Source: Lepidodermella squamata (Eukaryota; Gastrotricha). Taken from it: a stretch of 64,000 nt of DNA. Below, in pieces: positions 1 through 11,711 of this stretch. The stretch lies in assembly GCA_047495785.1 (NCBI GenBank), contig JBLDXI010000033.1:1054001-1118000 (forward strand), in the 5' to 3' direction. Every line of letters begins with the position of its first letter. The first letter of the stretch is position 1. Made by a program: the position numbers and the translations under genes. Under the pieces are notes generated by a model that worked only from the letters and a program-made list of their open reading frames with translations, was not told the DNA's origin and made no database searches.

Positions 1-407
1 TTCTCCGAGTTCATTAAGACTGTGCATATGCTAATGAGGTGCCCAAAATTAGCATACTCATAAAATCAATGATGAGTGTAAAATCAAAATTTTCACACCT
101 ATCAGAAATGAGCACCCCCATCGTATCCCGAAAATTTCAAATTTTTATAAGTTTTTCTTGATTTTCTAGACCCTAAATTTAGAGTCTAAATAAAAACAAA
201 AATAATAATATAAAATATTAGTGGCGCAACGGCGACCCATTTCGGATCATTGAGAAATTGTCGTATTTTTCTTTTTAAAAAAAAAACGAAACATGCAGAT
301 TAATCTGTACAGAAAAGTGAATTTTGTGGGTTTTCATTATCATATTTCTAAGATTGTCCTGTAATTACTGTATAGTTATTTCATTTTATTTCCTTTACAT
401 TACATAG

Positions 408-1052
408 GGATCGTCTTCATCCTTCAGCCTCCTTTCATTTTTGGAGGCAGCGAAAACTACTCTCCGCCAAGCTACCTCGGAGTTTTATTCGCGTTTGGAT
501 CGATAGCCGGAAAGGTGAAGCATCTTTTAAGGCTGATTTGTCGTAAAATCTAGTTTTTCTTCTCAATTTCAGTGCATCGTTCACACTGGAATACGAGGGC
601 TGAAAGATGTTTCAACTTCCAGCGTAAATTTTGTCTACGGAATTTCTACCTCGATTGTGGTGATCGCAGTCAATCTAGTTGTCATGCCTCGACTCCCGCC
701 TTGCTCATACCTGATTCGATTCGAAACTCTTCTCGGCGGCATAATGCTGATTTTGGACGTGACATTCTCGAAATTGGCCGGTTTAAGCCTACCAGCGCCG
801 ATTTTAGGGCTGAGTGCCGGCCTCGAACTCGTCTTTCACTTGATTATTCAAATCGCCATTGTCAGGCAGGTGCCGAAATTGTTCAGCGTAATCGGAGCCA
901 GTATTGTCCTAACGGCCTTTGCCGCTGTAGCGTGGCGGAATTATTTACTGCGAAACGTGGATATGAAGCGTAAAGTATTGCGCGAAATCGACGCAAACGG
1001 CGTAGAAATTGAAACGCCATTGACCGGTTGTTTAAAATTTATGGCACTGTGA
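408..1052 (+). CDS. SLC35G/EamA-type transporter, 3' part (5' end outside window)
   Basis: Two exons are visible, 408-514 and 573-1052, ending in TGA at 1050-1052. They encode the C-terminal half of a multi-pass drug/metabolite-superfamily transporter of the SLC35G1 (TMEM20) type. The first exon opens with the family motif read as VFILQPPFIFG and continues to SPPSYLGVLFAFGS; the second carries an EamA repeat with RLPPCS and LPAPILGLSAGLELVFHLII. The matching N-terminal exon is not found in 1-407, so it lies upstream and 1-407 is probably intron. The exon boundaries coincide exactly with those of the next paralogue at 3787-5296, making the two a sub-pair. Substrate is unknown; SLC35 families carry nucleotide sugars or small metabolites, but SLC35G members are poorly defined. 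Membrane location is inferred from hydrophobicity. Confidence 0.8.
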
Positions 1053-1215
1053 TAGCTTCTAGTTTATTGGTAAACATTAGGTAGTCTCATGCAATATGCA
1101 ATAATAAAAACATAAACAAAGGGTGAACAGCTGAAAGTCACGTTTCAGCGAATTGTAATGACGAACAACTATGAGATGAGACTTCGAATTGAAAAGACTC
1201 ATTTGACTCCAAATA

Positions 1216-3490
1216 ATGATTGGAATTCGATCCCTTGTTTGGCTGTTACTTTTCTTTATTCCGACGTCACCCCTATTCATTCTACCCCTCCCTCCCACCT
1301 CAGATGAGTGGGCTAGGTAATTTCTACTAATACATTTTTTTACCAGTCTAAGTTTTTCCTGTTTATCAGTGAGAGCCATAAACATCTGCGAAATTATACG
1401 GAAGAGGAAAAAATAACGAAGAAGCTTTTTCGATCCTATGACAGGATAGTTGGTAAGTTTTTTCAAACCGTCAACCAATTATCATTTTTTCGATTTAAGC
1501 ACCCCGATTTAATCATTCGAGAGTTATTGAAGTTCTGGCCAACTTTTCCATTTTGGCATTTCCGACTCTGGTATGGTCGATATTAGATTAAAAATGAGGT
1601 AATCCATGGATTTATGTATAGGACGAAGTCATGCAAGTTCTTTCGACGCAAATTTGGATGGACATGGTATGATAATAAATTAGAAAAATTTCCTAATATT
1701 AATATTAGTTTTTGCAGCACTGGATGGATGAAAGGTTGACATGGGATCCAAAGGCGTTTAACGGGATTGTAAAACTCACGCTTCCATCAAGAAGAATATG
1801 GTAAAAATCCTTTTACCAAAAATCGTCGATTTTTTTAAATATTTTTTCAATTTCAGGCTTCCTGATGTGGTCGTGTAATAAGGAATTAACCGAGATTTTT
1901 AAAATAAATAATCGTGTTAAATTCTACAGGTACAACTCGGCCGACAATATGGAGTCGTATTTTCTCGAAGAAATTCATGCCGTTGTTCGTCATAATGGCC
2001 ACGTGCAAATCAACCCAATTTTCAAGGTCAGGTCATCGTGCCAGATTGACCTCAGAATTTACCCATTCGACGAGACGATGTAAGCTATAAAATCCCATTA
2101 ATTAATTTTAATTTTATATTATTTCAATTTATTTATAATTTTATATTTATATTATATTTTAATTTTATATAAAAATACCAATAATTATTGATTGTAAATT
2201 TTCAGATGCTGCTTGAAGTTTGGCTCGTGGTCTTACGATATCAGAAGACTGATATTAAACCATGGCGCGAATAAGGTGGACCTGTCATTTTACAAAGAAT
2301 CAAGCAAATGGCAATTGTTGCGAGCTGAAATTCGCCGCTCCCATCGCCGGCAACTCATTTTCAGCTTCACAAATCACTCGAAAGAATTCTCCGACTTGGA
2401 ACTTATCGTCAAGCTGCGTCGGCGATTTCTATTCAATTACTACTTCGAAATTTTTCTACCTTGCATCATAATTTTCACCCTCAGCGTCGCCAGTTTCTGG
2501 CTCGATTACAGGGATGGAAAGAAGATTTTCATGGCTGTCGGCCTGCTACTGATGCAAATCCTCATAATGATCGTAGTTTCCCGTAACACGCCGATAAACA
2601 GCGATGTGGCGCCTACCTTAACGATTTACCTATTTTTAACAATGATGGTCGCATTTTTAACGGTTTTGTTCGAGGTGATAGCATTGATACACTACCATAA
2701 AAGCTCCTTCTCGATGAAAGGGCCGCCTAAAATTGTGACAAAAATTTTAGTCGACTATATCGGCGGATTCTTCCTAATGGACTTGGCTGACTTGACTGGA
2801 CCCCGGAATCCTGTGGTAGAAAAGGCAGGGAAATTACTGGAAAAATGCGTCGAGAAAGACCTTTACGATCACATTTTCAAATGCGTCGAAGAAATCGCGC
2901 AAATTCAGCCTACTGCCTGCCTTAAAAAATCGGCAACTCTTCCAGGAGTTGGTGAAAAATATTGGCCAATAATAAGCCGAGTAACCTCCTTCAACGAGGA
3001 TAATGAATTTGCCGAATTAAGGAGGACTAAACTGAAAAACGAGCGAATTTCGAATTTGATTGGAAATATTGATAAACTGTCGAAAAGCAAATCGGATTTG
3101 CAAGAACAGTTGAGAGCCAAATATTTTGCGAAAAATTGCGAAATTCAGCCAAAAATGAGTCAAGAAAACATTGAGCTCGAGAGACATTTCCACGAACAAC
3201 GACTAGGACTACGTCGGCGAATCAACGACGTAGTTTCCTATGCGACGATTCGAAGCCAGGAGAAGGAACTGCGAAGGTTGATCAACAACGACTGGCGAAA
3301 GGTGATGCTTGTCACGGAGAGGATCTTATTCATAATATTCTTGACAATCAACGCATTCTTCAACTTTACTTTCCTCATATGGCGCCCGTTTGTTGTTCAT
3401 CACGTCGAACATGATCACATTCTCGTTCCGAAATCGCTCGCTGATGCTGATTTAGATAAAATGCACGAAATTGGCAGTGATCATGATTGA
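1216..3490 (+). CDS. Cys-loop ligand-gated ion channel subunit, nicotinic-receptor type
   Basis: Eight exons: 1216-1316, 1370-1452, 1500-1570, 1622-1666, 1718-1800, 1857-1874, 1930-2079, 2206-3490 (612 codons, 611 aa). The start at 1216 gives a signal peptide (MIGIRSLVWLLLFF). Loop-D region reads TQIWMDMHW, then WLPD, then a Cys-loop with C171 and C185 separated by 13 residues (PFD inside) and FGSWSYD after it. M1 is about 260-283, M2 291-309, M3 321-345, followed by a long charged loop and M4 about 555-576. These are hallmark pentameric-channel features. There is no vicinal Cys pair in loop C, so it is a non-alpha-type subunit. At the cytoplasmic mouth of M2 the usual GEK is GKK (288-290), which would alter the intermediate charge ring. 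Every other intron is about 50 nt; the last is 126 nt and A/T-rich. Ligand is unknown. Confidence 0.92.
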
Positions 3491-3749
3491 GGCAACTACC
3501 CGTTTTTATTTGATTATTGCATTGATCTACTGATTTTTAGGTGCATGTAGTGCTCTTTTAGATAGCTAGTAATGTGTGTACTATGCGTACCTTTTAGCTG
3601 TATAAAATATGCGCGATTCATTATATTACACACATCCAATACTGTGTGCAGCACAACTGCGCGTATGTTATTATTACTTCATTCATTTGCCTGCATGCTT
3701 TTTCGCCTTAAAACTTGACCTACTTATTATTATTACTATAGTGATATTC

Positions 3750-3755
3750 AATAAA
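3750..3755 (+). terminator. Poly(A) signal AATAAA
   Basis: Canonical hexamer 260 nt after the channel stop codon and 32 nt before the next start codon. It is the likely 3' end signal of the upstream channel gene, which leaves almost no intergenic space. Confidence 0.5.
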
Positions 3756-3786
3756 TGAGAGAACCGCAATGCCATGAACCGAATTG

Positions 3787-5296
3787 ATGGGTTGCCTTGA
3801 CCGACTTTTTCAATTTTGGGGCTTTGGTTTTGCCGCCATCGTAGTCTCTGCTGCTTTAATATGCTTCAATCGAATTCTAATAAAATCACTAACGTCAGAC
3901 GACGGGGAAGACCCACTGCCGGTGTTGTACCTCATGCTGATACGCCAGTTTGTTATTCTCTTCACTTCGGTTCCATTTGCGACTTTCACAAAGGCTCAAA
4001 TGTTCACATTTACCCGCCGCCAGTGGATATTCATCCTGCTGAGGGGCTTCTCCGCCCTGGCGACGGCTACCTCTAATAGTTTTGCTATAACGCTCATTTC
4101 CTTGCCCGATCTCGTCACGATAATGTCGATCACGCCTGTAGTCACCTCCTTTGTTAGTTGGGCTGTTCTCAAAGAACGGCCTAAAGTCACCGATTTTCCG
4201 CTATTCCTCCTGATGTCTACAGGTAAATACACCAAACCAATCGACTTCATGTACAATTTCCATTGCAAATCCATAATTTTTAGTGAGAAGTATAGGAACT
4301 AGGTTAGAGCTGGATCAAAGGAGTCTTGTCTGTAATTTCTTTTGATTTTTGCCGAAATTACAAGAAATTGCCAATATCTAATAAGATCAAAAATGGAAGT
4401 GAAGAAATCTGGAAACGGAATTTACCGTAAATTTATATTTTCAATGTTGATGTCAGCTATAGGTAATTGGAATTGAAATAGGAAATTAAGCCATCAATGA
4501 GCCCGATATATTCGTATAGGACTGTCTGAAGTGCATCGAGATATGCTTGCTCTTATATTTTCAAAAAAATTTAAATTTGGGACATTTTGGTTTCATTTGA
4601 ATTTGTTTTCAAGACGAGAGTTTTCAAGGCTGTAATTCTTATTTTTTCCATTCCAGGAGTCTTGTTCATAGTCCAGCCTGAATTTATTTTCGGCCAAACT
4701 GAAGGCTACAATCCACCTAACTTAATTGGAGTTCTCTGCGCTTTCTTTTCTGTTTGCAGTATGGTAAAAAATTCTACCTAAAATTAAGGAGGATTTTTTA
4801 TTTAATTTTTTTTAATGTTTAGTGTGCTGTTCACGTTTGCATCCGCGCTCTGCGACACATCTCCCTCGGAAGCGTGAATTTTGTCTATGGAATATCGACA
4901 GCTCCACTAGCGCTAGGGGCGTTGCTGATTTTCGCACCCCGATTACCGCCTTGTTCCGTGATTTTAAGGCTGAAAACCTTGGCAGTGGGTGGTATAACTT
5001 TCTGCAACGTTGCCATTGCAATGTTGGCCGGTCGCAGTTTGCCAGCTTCCTTTCTAGCCCTTGGCTCTGGTATTGAACTCGTTTTCCAACTCGTCCTTCA
5101 AGTTCTGTTGTTCGACTCAATTCCAGAACGCTACAGCATCATCGGAGCTAGCTTCGTATTGGCCGCATTCTGCTTCTTGGGCGTTCGAAACTTCTTTCTA
5201 CAAAGAATTGAATCTGAAAAGAAGTTGCTGAAGGAGAAAGGTGAAGAATTTCATCGGTCAGATCTGAACTGCTGTCTCAGATTTTTGTCATTGTGA
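3787..5296 (+). CDS. SLC35G/EamA-type transporter (paralogue 2, 3 exons)
   Basis: Exons 3787-4222, 4657-4763 and 4823-5296 give 339 codons (338 aa). The first ATG in frame is 3787. The protein has about ten hydrophobic segments in two EamA-like repeats. Exon 1 starts with an aromatic motif (QFWGFGFAAI) and contains LKERPKVTDFP; exon 2 has FIVQPEFIFGQT, PPNLIGVLCAFF; exon 3 has RLPPCS and LPASFLALGSGIELVFQLVL. The first intron is 434 nt, long for this locus, and interrupts the codon for Gly just before the VLFIVQP strand; the second is 59 nt. Both intron positions match the partial gene at 408-1052. AATAAA lies at 5302-5307. Substrate unknown. Confidence 0.85.
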
Positions 5297-5301
5297 TGAA
5301 T

Positions 5302-5307
5302 AATAAA
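5302..5307 (+). terminator. Poly(A) signal AATAAA
   Basis: Hexamer six bases after the stop codon of the 3-exon SLC35G paralogue, implying a very short 3' UTR. Confidence 0.5.
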
Positions 5308-5427
5308 CCAGGATCTTTCACAGAAAAGTAGTAGGCTGTCTTATCGTTATCTAACCTACAACCTCTGGTTTTATCTGGTAATGAATGAAAGCGTAAAAAA
5401 TTGCGCCTATTACACATTTTCGAGACA

Positions 5428-6486
5428 ATGAAAAGGTCTTTTGTACAACTGACCTATCTATGGTGGGTAGGGGTGATCATGGTCGTCCTGACTGCGCTAT
5501 TCAGTGCGATCGCCAGGGTCCTACAAAAGATTCTAGGATCTCCGGAATACACTGATGATCCTTTTACAGCATTCGAAGTTGTACTAGTTCGTCAAAGTGT
5601 GTTCTTCTTCTTCACAATGCCACTTGCTAGTTTCAACAAGTCAATACCTGTCATGAAGAGCTTTTCAGCGAAAACATGGACTTTCCTGGTGCTTCGGTCC
5701 TTGATTGCCCTCAGCAATACAACGTTATCGCAAATTGCTGTCGTGCGGATGACACTGTCCGATTTTTCAACAATTGCAGCCTTATCGCCGATCGCGACAT
5801 CCTTACTCAGTTGGCCAGTTCTTGGCGAGCGGCCAAAACTTAGCGACATTCCAATATTTGTCATTTGCATCGCCGGAGTTTTCTTCATCGTTCAACCGGC
5901 TTTTATTTTCGGCCAGACGGGTGAAAATTACACACCTCCTGATTTTATCGGCGTCTTATGCGCCTTAGGATTCGTAATTGGAGGGGTAAGGACATGAAGA
6001 CATTCAATGCACTTGGTTGAATCATTTATTTAGGCTGCGGTAAACGTGATGGTAAGAGGTTTACGAGATGTACCAATGACAGCTGTGAATGGCTTTTACG
6101 GCGGTCTAACAGCAATTATTTCACTAGTAATCTTGCTCATTTTCTTCCGACGTTGGCCACCGTGTTCCGAGTTGATGCGGTTCGCCTGTCTTGGATGTGG
6201 ATTTACGTCTTACACGCTGCTTTTCACTCACTCTTTTGCGGCTCGAAGTGTTCCAGCTCCGTTCCTCGCCTTGATTTCTAGCATCGAACTGGTTATCCAA
6301 ACGTTGTTTCAAGTAGCGTATTTTCAAGTTCTGCCGAGCTTATACAGCATGATTGGATCTGGCTTGGTCATCCTAGGAATGTTGTTCTACATTTTGCGGA
6401 ACTTTCTAGTTATCAAATATTCTAAGAAAGACGATGAGAAGGATGAAGTCGAGGACAATTTGCTCATTAAAGTGCTTAATTTCTAG
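5428..6486 (+). CDS. SLC35G/EamA-type transporter (paralogue 3, 2 exons)
   Basis: Exons 5428-5985 and 6034-6486 (337 codons, 336 aa). The ATG at 5428 gives MKRSFVQLTYLWWVGVI, matching the N-termini of the next paralogues. Landmarks are LGERPKLSDIPIF, GVFFIVQPAFIFGQ, PPDFIGVLCALG, then RRWPPCSELMRF and RSVPAPFLALISSIELVIQ. The codon-interrupting intron present in paralogues 1-2 is absent; only the downstream one (48 nt, after ALGFVIGG) remains. The C-tail is short and charged (KKDDEKDEVEDN), presumably cytoplasmic. Two EamA repeats with about ten membrane spans are inferred; substrate is unknown. Confidence 0.85.
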
Positions 6487-7043
6487 GGACTCACAGGCTC
6501 ATTTCAAATATCTGTTCAAATCTCAAAAAAGCCATTTCTTTCGCATTCTTTATCGTTGCGAAAGCGGTTTCTCATAGCACGAAAAGCTTTTAAAATTTGA
6601 AATGGAAAAATGGCCTCGTGTCGTAATTATTACTTGTAGATTCGATACATGTTCAAGATTTTCCATATTACAGCAACCCGCAACCTTCGTTCTTATAATT
6701 ATGAACAAATCTATGAACAATTCAGTTGTTCACTTAACTTGACCCAAGTATGAAAATGAAGAGCTCCAATGTATGAAAAAACTGGGCTGTAAACAAGGTA
6801 TGATTCAACGAAATTTGTAAACTTAATGATAGAGCATCATAGTTGGAACCTGATCCTTATACCAATAAGATCGAAGGGAGTACATACTGAGTTCGTTTTT
6901 ATCTCTTATCCTGTAGAAAAAGGTCAATATCCGAACTAGAGGCAGGGTGGTCTCGGAGTTGCAAAACATCTCTTGAATAGATTTTCCAGATCAACACTCT
7001 AAGACCTAACACGGCTTTCGCCTATATTAAAAACCTAGTCCGT

Positions 7044-7173
7044 AACCCGTGTCATTTTTCGCACGAGACCCGTTATGTAAGGTGTGACTAACTGAACCGG
7101 GACGCCCGGTTTACGACCCGGCTGTGGCGTCTTGCCTTACGTAACGGGTCTCGTGCGAAAAATGACACGGGTT
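7044..7173. repeat. Foldback (inverted repeat) element, 39-bp arms
   Basis: Arm 7044-7082 and arm 7135-7173 are reverse complements with one mismatch over 39 positions, separated by a 52-nt loop. The loop itself contains the near-palindrome CCGGGACGCCCGG and the string CGCCCGGTTTAC, which recurs at 30156-30167. No terminal duplication was identified. It looks like a small non-autonomous foldback/MITE-type element; no protein is encoded. Confidence 0.8.
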
Positions 7174-8105
7174 TGCCCCGGCTTTGGCCAGACCCGGTTT
7201 TGGTTCCACCATTCCGGTTTTCATCCCGATTTTCGTATCCTTTCATCCTTTTCATCTTTTCATCATTTCCAACTTGTAACTTCTACACCAATAAGTCGCG
7301 GTCATCAAGTGCAAGTCTTTAGTTAGACGGAGAGCCAGAGTAATTTAAAACAAGTGGAAACAAAAGAAAAGCTTCGAAGAGAAAAACTGCTTAGGTTAGA
7401 TGCGCGTGTGGGAGAGAGCTATCCGGTCCGATTAAACCAAAATTTTGAACACCTCCTATAAAATACAAATAAATTAGACAATAAGTATTGAAGTTTTGAA
7501 TAAAAACGATATGTGGAGAACTTTTCTCAATTAGAAACGCTGTAGACCCTCTCGCAGCCATCATCGCAGACTAATACAAGCAAAACAAGACAAATTAGGC
7601 TCAAAATGATTATTTTGAAGTTTGAAATTAGGTTGAATTCAGGTAGAGTTGCTCGTTGACGGCCGAGAATTTTCGAAAGAGATGAGCGTCAAAGAAAACG
7701 ATTGTTTGCTAAAATTACATTCTAAAAAGTCTTACCTATTACCCCAGACTGATGAAAATTGAGGACGGAGTCGCCCAAGTTCTGAAAGCATCAAATTCGT
7801 GCCAACGTGCATGGGCTCTCACATAAATCATCACATAAATCATCACAATACTTATAAGTAAAAAAATGCAAGTCAGCTAATCTCTCGTCGTCGTCGTCGT
7901 CGATATAGGTTGAATTTTTGAAAAACCGGACCTCGCCGAGGGAATGGTCGACGGCATCCCGGGTTACTACCCGGATTTATCGCGCGCGTTGTTAAGCGAA
8001 ATCCCACATCCCGGTTCATGTTCCAGGTTTTCCCGGTTCGACTAAATTTGAATGAAAAGGCCAAGCCGGGCCGGAAACCGGCTCACGCTAGTATCGGTTC
8101 ACGGG

Positions 8106-8217
8106 CTAGGTTTTCTAACATTGTATCGGGTTTGTACCTGGTTTGTGGATTGGTTTGCCGTTGCGAAAACCGCTACTTCTGGCGTAACGATTCGAGGACT
8201 AGGTTTTCTAACATTGT
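8106..8217 (+). repeat. Direct repeat, two copies of a 19-mer 93 bp apart
   Basis: The same 19 bases (CTAGGTTTTCTAACATTGT) occur at 8106-8124 and 8199-8217, each followed within a few bases by CGGG or CCGGG. They lie in the CCGG-rich stretch and probably mark a partial tandem duplication of a repeat unit. Confidence 0.75.
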
Positions 8218-8634
8218 CCCGGGTTCAGCCCGGCTTTCGTAAAAACGAAAACCATGTAAAGTTTTAGAGTGAAGGAAATTTGTTCAATACCTCGTTCAAC
8301 TTGTTTAACCCTTGTAAGAAGGAGCAAGTATAGATAATAGTCTTACTGAACGTAGGTCTGGACAAAAGATAGTCGTATTGCCTCAGCCGCCATCTTAACT
8401 GCAGCCCAAAATATCTGTATGAGAATTTTCAAATTTTTGGTGAGTAGTTTGTCTGGATGCCATAGATGCCATATCATTTAATACTTGGAAAAAAATTATT
8501 AAATTGTTATTCAGCGTTTTGGAAGGCTGAACAAACACAGTCACTCTCTGTCTCCTTTGAATTCTTCTTTCTCTTTTCAGTTACCTTCAAGTTTTTAAAA
8601 TACTTATGGCATACATCGCACTATCAATTACGAT

Positions 8635-9688
8635 ATGGCTAAATCATTGACGCAGCTGACCAATATTTGGTGGGTCGGTATCATAATGTTATTCCTGACT
8701 GCAAGCTTCAACGCCATTACTCGAGTTTTGCAAAAATTACTCGCATCGCCTGAATATTCTGATGACCCATTTTCCCCTTTTGAAATCGTCGTCGTTCGTC
8801 AGGGCAACTTCTTTTTCTTCTCCATAGCTTTAGCAAGCTATTACAAGACCTTGCCAACGATCAAACATCTGCCAACTCGATCATGGATTCTTCTGATATT
8901 TCGGTCTATCTTCGATCTTGGCTATTTCATCATGACGCAATATGCGGTGGTCAGAATCAACCTAGCTGACTTTGCCACGATAAATTCTTTATCGCCTATC
9001 ACGACTTCCCTGGCGAGTTGGGCAGTTCTTGGCGAACGACCGAAATTCAGTGACATTCCGATCTTCGCCATTTGCATAGCCGGAGCTGTTTTCATAATTC
9101 AACCCGCTTTCATTTTCGGTCCTCCATATGGTACCTATACGCCTCCAGATTTCATCGGAATTTTGTTCGCTTTCGGATCTCTGTTTTGCGCGGTCGGTTA
9201 AAAGATCTATGCTATATTCATAATGTTACAGTTCTTTTTAGGCTGGAATAAACGTAACAGTACGAGGGTTGCGGGAAGTTCCCATGACAGCTGTCAACAC
9301 ATTTTACGGTGGCGTTACAGGCGCTATCTCTCTTACCGTATTGCTCATCTTCTTTAGGAGATGGCCACCCTGTGGCACTTTCATACGACTCGGATCTTTG
9401 GGATGCGGCTTCACGGCATTTTTCCTGCTTTGCACTCATTTTCTAGCTGCAAGAAGTATCCCTGCACCGTTCCTATCACTGATACCCAGCATAGAACTGG
9501 TCATTCAATCTGTAGTTCAGATCGCTTACTTCCAGAAGCTGCTCAGTCTTTACAGCATGATCGGATCTGGTTTAGTCATCCTTGGAATGCTATTTTTTAT
9601 AACGCGGAATGTGTTTCTTATGAAATATTCCAAACGTTCGCAAAATAGTTATAAGCTAAAACTTCTTGTCAGCATTCTTAATCATTGA
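8635..9688 (+). CDS. SLC35G/EamA-type transporter (paralogue 4, 2 exons)
   Basis: Exons 8635-9192 and 9242-9688 (335 codons, 334 aa). It is the closest relative of paralogue 3: MAKSLTQLTNIWWVGII at the start, LGERPKFSDIPIF, GAVFIIQPAFIFG, PPDFIGILFAFG, then RRWPPCGTFIRLGS and RSIPAPFLSLIPSIELVIQ. Exon 1 has exactly the same length (558 nt) as in paralogue 3 and the intron is at the same place, so these two arose by tandem duplication. Multi-pass membrane protein; substrate unknown. A decayed copy of its second exon lies just downstream. Confidence 0.85.
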
Positions 9689-9894
9689 CTTTTCGAAAAA
9701 ATATAAACCAGACTCCTGCCCGTAAGGCTTCTGCAAACATTAAAATTGCATGAAATAGAGCTTAAAACTTAAAAGCATAAAGAAAGAATGAGGTCAATAT
9801 CATGAGGGGCAAGTTCTTACTTCCCCGTTGAGTGCACGGTGTAAAAAAAAATTCGCAACCGAAAGTGAGGAAAGTGAGCGTTCGATATTATAAT

Positions 9895-10233
9895 GCATAT
9901 CATCTTTTTCCGGGAATGGCCGCTCTGTGACAAATTGACGCGAATGGCGAATGATCTCCTCTCTTCATTCACCCTAATCTCGTTTTAGTGGCAAGAAGCG
10001 TTCCAGTCTGATCTAGAGCGCCATTACTAACACTAATAGAGCTGGAGATTCAATCAGTTTTTCAGATTGCTTACTTCCAGAAGCTGCTCAGCCTTCATAG
10101 CATGATCGGATGCGGTCTAGTCATCTTCGGAATTTTTCTCTGGATCGCACGAAATATTTTTCTAATCAGATATTCCGAACTAATGCAAAATAGTGACAGA
10201 GCGAAGCTTTTTGTCTTGATTCTCAGTTATTGA
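9895..10233 (+). pseudogene. SLC35G-type exon-2 pseudogene
   Basis: The stretch resembles exon 2 of the gene immediately upstream: IIFFREWPLCDKLTRM near the beginning and, after frame changes, IQSVFQIAYFQKLLSLHSMI and RNIFLIRYSE before a terminal TGA at 10231-10233. Stops and frame breaks interrupt the middle (around 9990-10050). No matching first exon was found between 9689 and 9895. It is a truncated, inactive tandem copy. Confidence 0.85.
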
Positions 10234-10403
10234 TAAGTTTTTTGGTGATGTTTACATTGCGTTGGTTTCTGTGAATGGACGTAACCGTTATCTCTACTAG
10301 ACACGTTTCGTTCCGGTCGAAAGGTTTGCTCGCATCATGCTGTAGCCTGTAGCTTTAATTTTTGGCTGGCTTTACAATTTGTCCGAATATGCTTTAGTAC
10401 TAA

Positions 10404-11469
10404 ATGAGCCTGTATTCAAAGTTGGAACCACTGACCTACAAATGGTGGTTCGGTATTCTCCTAATCGTCCTAACCGGCGTACTCTCGGCATTCACGCGGC
10501 TATTTCAGAGAAATTTTGCGTCACCGGAGTTTTCCGATGATCCTTTCCTGGCATTTGAAGTCGTCGCCATCCGGCAGACGGTCGTATTCTTCTGCTCAAT
10601 GCCACTCGCAACTTACGACAAAATTTTGGAGAAAATGAGGCTATTTACACCTCGCAGCTGGACCTTCCTTACCCTTCGAGCCTTATTAGCCTTGGGTGGC
10701 TTCACCTGCGGCCAATATGGCGTACAGTTGATGGAGTTGCCCGACTACGTCACAATCGCTTGCCTCACGCCAATTGTGGCCGCCCTCATTCAATGGCCTA
10801 TTTTAAGGGAGAGGCCTAAAGTCACCGACATTCCAATTTTCTTGACATGCCTGGCAGGTGTCGTTTTTGTCGTTCAGCCTGGTTTTATTTTCTCTTCATC
10901 TGAGGACGGGTACAAGTCTCCTGAAACCTTGGGGTTGGTGTTCGCGTTTTTTGGCCTTGTTTCTGGGGTAATAGTGATTTACTTTAAAAACTATCCTTTG
11001 CTAATGTTCATATCTCTAGGCTCTCGTTAACGTAGCTGTCCGAGGATCGCGTGAAGTTCCTATCTCAGTAGGGAATGCTTACTACGGTGGACTGACTTCA
11101 TTGATCTCAGTAACAATTTGTTTGATTTTCTTCCGTCGATGGCCGCCTTGTTCCTCCCTAATGCGATTCAGCTGCATAGCCAGTAGCTGTCTTTCCTTCT
11201 TTTTGATCGCTATTCATGCTCTAGCAGGTCGGAGTGTCCCAGCCCCATTCCTCTCCTTAGTCTCTAGCATCGAACTAGTCACTCAAACAATTATACAAGT
11301 CATATATTTTCGGAAACCGCCAAGTTTCTACAGCGCACTTGGTTCTAGTCTTGTCATTTTAGGAATGTTAATGTACACCTTACGTAACTTATTGCTCATG
11401 AAATATTCGAAAAAATCCGACGATGATAAGAAGGCTGATTGCCTTATGATCAGAATTCTATCTTTTTGA
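10404..11469 (+). CDS. SLC35G/EamA-type transporter (paralogue 5, 2 exons)
   Basis: Exons 10404-10967 and 11020-11469 (338 codons, 337 aa). It begins MSLYSKLEPLTYKWWFGI and contains LRERPKVTDIPIF, GVVFVVQPGFIFSS, then RRWPPCSSLMRFS and RSVPAPFLSLVSSIELVTQ. Exon 1 is six bases longer than in paralogues 3-4 and equal to that of paralogue 6, defining the 5/6 pair. Two EamA repeats, about ten membrane spans and a lysine/aspartate-rich C-tail are inferred. AATAAA follows at 11483-11488. Confidence 0.85.
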
Positions 11470-11482
11470 ACAAGAATGGAAC

Positions 11483-11488
11483 AATAAA
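11483..11488 (+). terminator. Poly(A) signal AATAAA
   Basis: Hexamer 13 bases after the stop codon of paralogue 5. Confidence 0.5.
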
Positions 11489-11711
11489 AATGAAGAAACC
11501 AATTTTTAACTCAGGTCACAAGACTTTTGTGTAAAGAAACGAGACGAAATCTGATGCGTGACGCAGTGAACAGTGAACATACTGAGGCAATTCTTGAAAA
11601 AACGTTGCTCTAATGATTGACCACATGGGGCATGGGGCACGTATGTCAACTTGCGTTATGTTTGCTCTAGGTTAGACTCATTCATCTAAATGTCCAACGA
11701 GGCGACGATAA

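Larger units (their letters stand above)
6487..8634. other. Intergenic, 2.1 kb, repeat-containing
   Basis: No coding exon with family support was found on either strand. The stretch holds a long foldback (7044-7173), a TCG trinucleotide run near 7883-7901, and a CCGG-rich zone at about 7925-8240 with an internal 19-bp direct repeat. Short frames here read through these repeats and are not supported. Confidence 0.6.

Noticed and set aside
1598-1622. A 23-nt intron in the first channel gene
   Set aside because: A first reading seemed to need a 23-nt intron and a frameshift. Using the donor at 1571 gives a normal 51-nt intron, correct phase and the expected family alignment, so no defect exists.
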